NCBI RefSeq assembly: GCF_000633635.1
Contig: NZ_AYPQ01000002.1
Coordinates: 423,643 to 487,642 of the forward strand
Direction: 5' to 3'
Length of the DNA stretch: 64,000 nt
Source of the DNA: Enterococcus crotali
GTDB taxonomy: Bacteria; Bacillota; Bacilli; Lactobacillales; Enterococcaceae
Shown: positions 57,814 to 64,000 of the stretch, in pieces
How the letters are laid out: each line of letters begins with the position of its first letter
Numbering within the stretch: the stretch's first letter is position 1
Notes under the pieces: model-generated
Told to the model about the DNA's origin: nothing
Database searches by the model: none
What the model saw: the letters and a program-made list of their open reading frames with translations, nothing else
Position numbers and translations under genes: made by a program

Positions 57814-58263
57814 ATGATTAAAGAATTTAAAGAATTTATTATGCGTGGTAATGTCCTTGATTTAGCTGTTGGGGTCGTTATTGGTTCTGCTTTTACTGCT
57901 ATTGTTACACAAATCGTTAATGGATTGATTACGCCGTTAGTTAGTTTAGTTTTCGTATTGACTACTGGAGAAAAAAGTGCGGATGATGCTTTAGGAGCTC
58001 TTGTTTTCCATGTCAAAGGTGTAGCATTCAACATTGGTGATGTGATCAGTGCTCTTATTACATTTTTAATCACTGCTTTTGTTTTATTCCTAATTGTAAA
58101 AGCCGTTAACAAAATGAAGAAAAAACCTCAAGCTGAGGAAGAAGAAGTTACTGGACCTACAACGGATGACTTATTAGAACAAATCCGTGATTTACTTGCG
58201 GCGCAAAATACTGCAACGCTAAACAATGATACAAAGGTTAGCTCTGAAAACATCAAAAAATAA
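57814..58263 (+). CDS. mscL: Large-conductance mechanosensitive channel
   Basis: MscL opens under osmotic downshock to release solutes. The 149-residue protein has the typical start MIKEFKEFIMRGNVLDLAVG, two membrane segments (about residues 15-45 and 73-95) and a charged C-terminal helix LLEQIRDLL. The start at 57814 is at a good distance from AAAGG; an in-frame ATG four codons earlier has no spacing. Confidence 0.93.
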   Translation: MIKEFKEFIMRGNVLDLAVGVVIGSAFTAIVTQIVNGLITPLVSLVFVLTTGEKSADDALGALVFHVKGVAFNIGDVISALITFLITAFVLFLIVKAVNKMKKKPQAEEEEVTGPTTDDLLEQIRDLLAAQNTATLNNDTKVSSENIKK

Positions 58264-58291
58264 TTATCGAGTAGCCTTATAGCCATAACTT

Positions 58292-58342
58292 AACTTTCCT
58301 AACAAACATAGGTATGCTTATGTTTGTTAGGAAAGTTTTTTG
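58292..58342 (+). terminator. Strong terminator after mscL
   Basis: AACTTTCCTAACAAACATA and TATGTTTGTTAGGAAAGTT form a perfect 19-bp stem with an 8-base loop, followed by TTTTTTG. Confidence 0.92.
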
Positions 58343-58421
58343 TTTATAGTACCATTTCCTTAAAACGTATACATTACTCTAATAATTCCTGTATACTTTA
58401 TACTAAAGGAGGTAAATTAGC

Positions 58422-58676
58422 ATGAAAAAAAACTTGACTAACATTAGCTTACCGATTTCCACACTTATCTTTTTAGGGATTTTTACACTATTAATCCAAC
58501 CTCGCCTAGGAACATTTGTTATAAATTGTGTTGTAGGTCTCGCCTTTATAGTCGTTGGCTGGCAATTGAACATAAAAACAAATTGGTTCGCCCGCATTAT
58601 TTTGTTATTGGGTGTACTTTGGCTAGTATATTTATTTTTATATTATGTAACTGGGTTCAATAATCCCCATTTTTGA
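58422..58676 (+). CDS. Small membrane protein of unknown function
   Basis: An 84-residue protein with three hydrophobic segments (ISTLIFLGIFTLLI, FVINCVVGLAFIVVGWQL, IILLLGVLWLVYLFLYYV) and few charges. A strong AAAGGAGG site precedes the ATG. No family is recognised. Confidence 0.75.
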   Translation: MKKNLTNISLPISTLIFLGIFTLLIQPRLGTFVINCVVGLAFIVVGWQLNIKTNWFARIILLLGVLWLVYLFLYYVTGFNNPHF

Positions 58677-58699
58677 TTTCTAGCCCTGATCCAAAATAA

Positions 58700-58733
58700 G
58701 ACTGAGACATAACTCTTCGAGTTATGTCTCAGC
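58700..58733. repeat. Dispersed palindromic repeat, copy 3
   Basis: CTGAGACATAACT and AGTTATGTCTCAG form a perfect 13-bp stem around CTTCG, the same core as the elements at 27795 and 53473. It lies between two converging genes and can act as a bidirectional terminator. Confidence 0.85.
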
Positions 58734-58805
58734 CTCAAGGTATCCAAATAAACGGTTGGAGCAAAAACAACTACTACATTACGCTAGATGCCTTTTGCAT
58801 CCATC

Positions 58806-59240
58806 TCATTTAATTTTTCTCATCTCAACATGAGGAATATCATCTTCTAAATACACATCAGAAATCACTTCAAACCCAAACGCTCCATAAAACTCTGTCA
58901 AATGAGCTTGTGCACCAATGATGATCGGACGGGTTGGATATTTATCTTCTACTACTTTCAACGTTTCTTCTACAAGTTTGTTCCCCAATTTTTTTCCACG
59001 ATAATCAGGATTCACTATTACTCTGCCAAAAGTCACTGTATCTCCTTTATCAATGATTCGGGTATAGCCCACAATATCTGTTCCTTCTTGCAACCAAGTA
59101 TGATACGCCAACTCATCAGCATCGTCCACCTCTTGATAAGGACAGTTTTGCTCAACTACAAATACAGCGATTCTAAGTTTTACAAGTTCTAGAAATTCCT
59201 TCGTCGTCAATTGTGAAAACTGCTTTACATGATACTCCAT
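58806..59240 (-). CDS. GNAT acetyltransferase, ElaA-like
   Basis: A 144-residue N-acetyltransferase with the ElaA pattern LVKLRIAVFVVEQNCPYQEV, then the acetyl-CoA region RVIVNPDYRGKKLGNKLVE. The start at 59240 (MEYHVKQFSQL) follows GAGGGGG; the upstream in-frame stretch belongs to the end of the TSUP gene. The substrate is unknown. Confidence 0.87.
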   Translation of the reverse strand: MEYHVKQFSQLTTKEFLELVKLRIAVFVVEQNCPYQEVDDADELAYHTWLQEGTDIVGYTRIIDKGDTVTFGRVIVNPDYRGKKLGNKLVEETLKVVEDKYPTRPIIIGAQAHLTEFYGAFGFEVISDVYLEDDIPHVEMRKIK

Positions 59241-59290
59241 TATACGCCCCCTCAACACCTCGTGTAGTGTAAAAATAATCATTCTCTTGA

Positions 59291-60087
59291 TTAAATAAAC
59301 AATTGTACCCCATTCCATAAATTCAACAGCAAGACTAAAATAATGACAACCTGAAATACTTGTGTCACTCTTTCAGAAGAAATTTTTCCACTAATCAAGC
59401 TCCAATAAAGCCACCCAAAACAGCAGCTGGAATCACATACCATAAGATAGCCAAGTCAAATCGGCCAAAACCAGTTGTTTGTGCAATCGTAACTAATTTT
59501 GCTGCCTGTGAAAAGAAAATCGTGATGATCGAATAAACAGTTGCTTCTTTGATCGGTATTCCAAAACATAGCATCAATAACGCCACATTAATTGGTCCGC
59601 CGCCAATTCCCAATAAAGTAGAAATAAACCCTAAAAACAAGCCTACAATCACATACCAAACAGGATGAGATAACTTAAAGGAACGCTCATTACCCATTTT
59701 TGTATAGAAAAAAGCAAATAACAACGTTACGATCGTCAAACAGATCTGAATCAATTGAACATATTTCTCATCAGAAAAGAACCGTAACAGAGTTTCAAAG
59801 ACCCCATTCCCAGAAATCCCACCTACTACAGAACCCAAAGATACCAATGCCGCAATTGGAATTTGTAACTTCAGACCATTTTTCATCTGCCTCAATGTAG
59901 AAACGATCGACATCGTAAAAACTGCTACACTAGAATAAAATGAAATAGCTGCCAACGGATGAAAATGCAAGGTATCCAGTACAGGTTTGATGATCACGCC
60001 ACCCCCCATGCCCGAAATAGCACCGACCGTATTTGCTAAAATAATGACAATGAAATAGATTATCCCTATATACATTAGTACTTTCAT
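59291..60087 (-). CDS. TSUP family membrane transporter (one frameshift)
   Basis: A sulfite-exporter-TauE/SafE type permease with repeated motifs AISGMGGGVIIKP and LLGIGGGPINVALL. The frame closes early at 59395. Adding one base near 59397 continues as GGFIGALISGKISSERVTQV for a total of 265 residues and a final membrane segment, the usual family length. The substrate is probably a small organosulfur or carboxylate anion but cannot be told from sequence. Confidence 0.85.
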
Positions 60088-60109
60088 CTCCTAGAAACAA
60101 CCAAATTTT

Positions 60110-60823
60110 TTATGCTTTTCTTCTTCTGGCAAAATCGACAAACTTAAATTTGTCTAATCTATGTCTCGATTCCGTGTACTCAAAACAACGTGTATCTTCT
60201 AAGCTCACAACACTGCGAACGACCACAACATGAGTATCTTCATTGATACTCATTAACTTTCGATCAGCTTCTGTTACCGCTTCGACAGTGATCTCTTTTT
60301 GTGCATAGCTGATAGCTAGTCCTAAATCGTTTTCAAAATAATCGTAAATAGAGTCCGCTGCCCGCTCTTTAGGCAGCTCTTGAATAATCTCTTTTAATAA
60401 GTAATCGATATCAACGATCACCACTTCCCCATCGATCTCTCTTTGACGCACAAGTCGCCAGACCGCCGCATCTTTCTTCCAACCAGTCAAACGCGCTAGC
60501 GATTCACTGACGGTCTCTTCTTCCAGTTCCACAACTCTGGTGATGCTATGTATTTGCTGAGCATTCTGCAATTCTTTATAACTGATCACTCCTGAAATCG
60601 GCAAATCAAATTTTCTAACATTTAAAACGATCGAGCCTTTACCTTGCTTTTTTTGGATATAACCTGCGTTGATCAGTAAATTCAGTGCTTTGCGAATCGT
60701 CTCTCTTGAAACAGAGTATTGCTCGACCAATTGATTTTCACTTGGCAGCAATGTCCCTGGCTGATAATCGCCTTCTAGAATACCTTTTTCAAGCTCTAAA
60801 AATATATCATGAAATTTATTCAT
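60110..60823 (-). CDS. GntR family regulator with UTRA domain, TreR-like
   Basis: A 237-residue repressor-type protein. The N-terminal winged helix (MNKFHDIFLELEKGILEGDY, then LPSENQLVEQYSVSRETIRKAL) binds DNA and the C-terminal UTRA domain binds a sugar phosphate or related effector. The start at 60823 follows GGAGGG. It is transcribed divergently from the GH65/pgmB operon, so it most likely controls that operon; closest resemblance by eye is to trehalose regulators, but this is uncertain. Confidence 0.85.
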   Translation of the reverse strand: MNKFHDIFLELEKGILEGDYQPGTLLPSENQLVEQYSVSRETIRKALNLLINAGYIQKKQGKGSIVLNVRKFDLPISGVISYKELQNAQQIHSITRVVELEEETVSESLARLTGWKKDAAVWRLVRQREIDGEVVIVDIDYLLKEIIQELPKERAADSIYDYFENDLGLAISYAQKEITVEAVTEADRKLMSINEDTHVVVVRSVVSLEDTRCFEYTESRHRLDKFKFVDFARRRKA

Positions 60824-60935
60824 GTCCATCCCTCCACCCTAGGATACTCAAAGAAAATGATAGCACATTCTCCCCTAAAAATATAGCATTCTCAACAACT
60901 AACTACCTAAACGAAAACATTTCTTTAGGCCTTCA

Positions 60936-60964
60936 CTTGTATTTATAAACGATTCATACTATAA
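60936..60964 (+). promoter_or_regulatory. Possible promoter for the GH65/pgmB operon
   Basis: TTGTAT and TAATAA are separated by 17 bases, about 60 bases upstream of the start. CTTGTAT near 60935 and ATACAAG near 60987 form an inverted pair around the promoter that could be operator halves for the divergent GntR protein. Confidence 0.45.
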
Positions 60965-61024
60965 TAAAAACGAAAACGACATGTCTATACAAGTTCAAAA
61001 AAATCTTAGTCAGGAGTCGCCACT

Positions 61025-63731
61025 ATGAACTATTTGTTCCTCTCATTTACGCAAGATACTTTATATGTTCAAGAGAAAAAACAACAGTTGCTAGTATCCC
61101 AACAGGAGTTTTCATTCTCTGATTTTGAATTTCCAAGCACAATTGAATGCTTGGCAATGAAAATTAACGAACAATACCCAACTATCAATGGCGCTGTTTT
61201 AGATACAATTCCACCCGAATTTTATCTTAAAAATACCCACGTAACACTTTTAAATGCAGGAATAGAGAATCTTATCAAACATTTTTCAGAATTATTAAAT
61301 TGCCCAATACTTACAACTTCTGAACAGGTTGCTGCTGTAGATTTAGCAACAGCGTTTAAAGAAAAAGCAGAAGATTCCACTTGGCATTTAGATTATTTCG
61401 GCTATACACCTGGAAAAGAAGAATATTCAGTTGAGTCCTTACTGACGACAGGCAATGGTTTTATGGGACTGCGCGGTACGACACCTGAAATGTCCCTTAC
61501 AAAAGATCATTATCCTGCCACTTATATCGCCGGGCTCTACAATGAAGAGAAATCAGAAATCGCTGGTCAAATTGTTGAAAATGAAGACTTTGTCAACACG
61601 CCAAACAACCAATATATCAGCATCAAAGTTGCTGGAACCGATGAATGGTTGACACTTGAAAATGCGACATTACATTACTTGCACCGAAATCTAGACTTAA
61701 AAAGCGGCTTGTTCACTTCTCATATGGTCATTGAAGATCCACAGCAACATCAAGTAAAAATCACCGCTCATAAAATTGTAAATATGGCGAAAATGAATAA
61801 CTATAGTATCAAATACTCCTTTACGCCATTAAACTTTTCTAAACAGATGACAGTCAAAACTGAAACTGACGGCTCGGTCTATAATTTCAATGTCGAAAGA
61901 TATCGTAATCTAACGGCTAAACACTTTCATATCACTCACTTGGAAGCAGAGAAAAACAGGACAATGATCGAAGTTCAGACCAATCACTCAAACATTAACA
62001 TTCTTCAATCAGCCAAAATCATTGGTGATTTTTTGAACCTGATAAAGTCAGTCATTCGATAAGCGAGCAAAAGATCGAACAGGAGGTTTCGTTTTATGCT
62101 GAACAAAACAAAACATATACACTTGAAAAACACGTCCAAGTCCAAGCTTCCATAGCCGAAACAACCTGGAAAAAGCCTGTGGCTCCTGCCACTTCTTTTG
62201 ATTCAGAATTTGCTGAAAGTAAGCAGGCTTGGGAATCCTTATGGGAAAAAGCAGATATTCAAGTTACAGGCGATCTAATGTCTCAAAAATTATTACGGAT
62301 CCATACCTACCACCTACTTGTTTCAGCTTCTCCATTTAGTAATAATGAGTTGGATGTTTCTGTAACTGCTCGCGGCTTACACGGTGAGGCCTATCGCGGA
62401 CATATTTTCTGGGATGAGATTTTTATCTTGCCTTTTTATATTCTACATTTCCCTGAAACAGCGAAACAGTTGTTGATGTATCGATATAATCGCTTAGGTA
62501 AAGCAAAAGAGAATGCTCATGATAGTGGCTATGACGGCGCTATGTATCCGTGGCAATCTGGTCTTGACGGCAGCGAAGATACACAAAAACTTCATTTGAA
62601 TCCATTGAACGGCGAATGGGGCGAAGATCACAGTATCTTACAAAGACATGTGTCACTAGCAATCGCGTACAATATCTGGATGTACTGGAACAATTCCGGT
62701 GACGATCAATTCATCAAAGCACATGGTGCCGAGATGTTAATGGAAATCGCGAACTTCTGGCGCAGTGCGGCAACCTTCGATGAAAAAACTGACCGCTATT
62801 ATATCGATAAAGTTATGGGACCAGATGAATTTCACGAAGCATACCCTAATAGCACAGAAAGCGGCTTGAAAAACAATGCTTATACAAATATCATGGTCGT
62901 TTGGTTATTTGAGGAATTAGAAAATATCCTTTCACTATTAAATACGCAAGAACAGACAGAATTATTTAATAAAACACACATTACACAAGAAAATCTAGCA
63001 AAAATGAAAGATATCCGCAAACGCTTAGCGCTGGAGATCAATGAAGACGGGATCATCGCCCAATATGAAGGCTATTTTGCATTAAAAGAGGTCGATTGGG
63101 AACAAGCAAAAGAAAAGTATGGTAATATTTACCGCATGGACCGCATTTTAAAAGCCGAAGGACAGTCACCAGATGATTATAAAGTGTCCAAACAAGCAGA
63201 TACCTTAATGTTGTTCTATAATTTAAATAAAGAAAAAATCGATGAAATCTTAGAGGAACTTGGCTATGACCTACCTACTGATTACCTTGAAAAAACCTTT
63301 TATACTATTTAAATAGAACGTCTCATGGTTCTACACTTTCAAGAATCGTTCATGCTCAACTAGCCGAAGAGGTAGCATTTCACGATTTGTCTTGGAAGTT
63401 ATACCAAGAAGCCTTACATTCAGATTATCAGGATATCCAGGGCGGTACGACCGCAGAAGGCATCCACACTGGTGTTATGGCTGCAACAATTTATGTTACC
63501 CTAACCACTTATGCTGGCATCGATATCAAAAAGAAACACTTGACAATCAAACCTAATTTACCAGAAACTTGGGCTGATCTGACGTTTAACATCGACCACA
63601 AAGGGATTCACTATGAAATAACCGTTTCAAAGCATTGCGTTCGAGTTTATCCCTCACAAGATACAACCATACTGGTCAATGATCAGCAGTATCCATTGAT
63701 TGCTCATGAAGAAATAACCATCAATTACTAA
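61025..63731 (+). CDS. Glycoside hydrolase family 65 disaccharide phosphorylase (two frameshifts)
   Basis: Family 65 enzymes split a glucose disaccharide (maltose, trehalose, kojibiose or nigerose) with phosphate to glucose and beta-glucose 1-phosphate. The body begins near residue 120 (TWHLDYFGYTPGKEEYSVES); the general acid is in MGPDEFHEAYPNSTESG and the phosphate site in RTSHGSTLSRIVHA. The frame breaks at a T run near 62029-62034 and near 63303; one base at each gives 902 residues. About 110 N-terminal residues precede the usual family start and match nothing I recognise. Beta-phosphoglucomutase follows directly and would use the product. Confidence 0.85.
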
Positions 63732-63752
63732 TTGTCAGATAGGAGAATACAC

Positions 63753-64000
63753 ATGAAAAAAGGCTTTGTTTTCGATTTAGACGGCGTTATTACCGATACA
63801 GCCAAGTTTCACTATATTGCTTGGAAAGAGCTCGCAAAAAATTTAGGCATCACCATCGATGAGACATTCAATGAAACCTTAAAAGGAATCAGCCGCATGG
63901 ATTCTTTAGATAAAATTTTAGCTTACGGTCAACGAGAAAATGATTTTACTTTAACAGAAAAAGAAGCATTAGCACAAAGCAAAAATGATGAATATGTTAA
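63753..64000 (+). CDS. pgmB: Beta-phosphoglucomutase, cut by the window end
   Basis: PgmB converts beta-glucose 1-phosphate, made by the GH65 enzyme, into glucose 6-phosphate. The visible N-terminus shows the HAD nucleophile motif FDLDGVITDTAKFHYIAWKE. It starts 21 bases after the GH65 stop codon behind AGGAGA and runs beyond the window. Confidence 0.92.
   Translation, partial: MKKGFVFDLDGVITDTAKFHYIAWKELAKNLGITIDETFNETLKGISRMDSLDKILAYGQRENDFTLTEKEALAQSKNDEYV

Noticed and set aside
60830-61024. Catabolite repression (cre) site before the GH65 operon
   Set aside because: The AAACG-rich stretches do not fit the cre palindrome well.

Overview
The window is low-GC Firmicutes chromosome, most probably a non-faecalis Enterococcus. 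The core gene order (smc-rnc, opp, acpP-plsX-recG-fakA-asp23, rpmB, thiN-rpe-rsgA-prkC-prpC-rsmB-fmt-def-priA-rpoZ-gmk) matches what I recall of the E. faecalis chromosome, and strong AGGAGG-type ribosome binding sites precede most genes. The genus is an inference from gene order and protein sequence; no rRNA or tRNA gene is present to confirm it.

Layout. 1-17.6 kb (minus strand): smc, rnc, ndk, a five-gene oligopeptide ABC transporter, acpP, plsX, recG, fakA and an Asp23-family gene. Three 121-bp tandem repeats that can each fold into a long hairpin lie between fakA and recG. 17.8-28.4 kb (minus strand) is an accessory island inserted between the Asp23 gene and rpmB. It holds a complete agr quorum-sensing locus (agrB-agrD-agrC-agrA, with a 39-residue AgrD too short for ordinary gene calling), eight tiny double-glycine-leader peptide genes in a row, two thioredoxin-like proteins, a C39 peptidase/ABC exporter, a secreted protein, a Bcr-type two-gene ABC transporter and an unrecognised gene. 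28.7-40.8 kb: rpmB (plus), then translation, cell-wall-kinase and repair genes on the minus strand. 41-51.4 kb: two paralogous PBP5-type carboxypeptidases, an HscC/DjlC-like Hsp70/J-protein pair, yicC, a PC4-like gene and a patatin phospholipase. 51.6-57.6 kb: a secreted repeat protein, pgsA, rodZ and two M16 peptidase-like genes. 57.8-64 kb: mscL, small membrane, GNAT and TSUP genes, and a GntR-regulated GH65 phosphorylase/beta-phosphoglucomutase operon cut by the window end.

The most interesting part is the island. Seven of its eight short peptides are predicted to mature to 15-19 residues; the eighth gives 20. The seven share a two-cysteine core, C-x10-C. The same block encodes the exporter that would cut and secrete them, two CxxC oxidoreductases that could form a disulfide, and an efflux-type ABC transporter that could protect the producer. 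The adjacent agr system would report cell density. I do not recognise this peptide family; bacteriocin and signal roles are both open.

Data quality. Twelve genes, including essential or highly conserved ones (smc, oppB, prkC, prpC, rodZ), are broken by single-base indels, nearly all single-base losses in short homopolymers. Every one becomes a full-length, in-frame gene when one to three bases are restored or removed. I therefore annotate them as whole genes with probable sequencing errors, not as pseudogenes.
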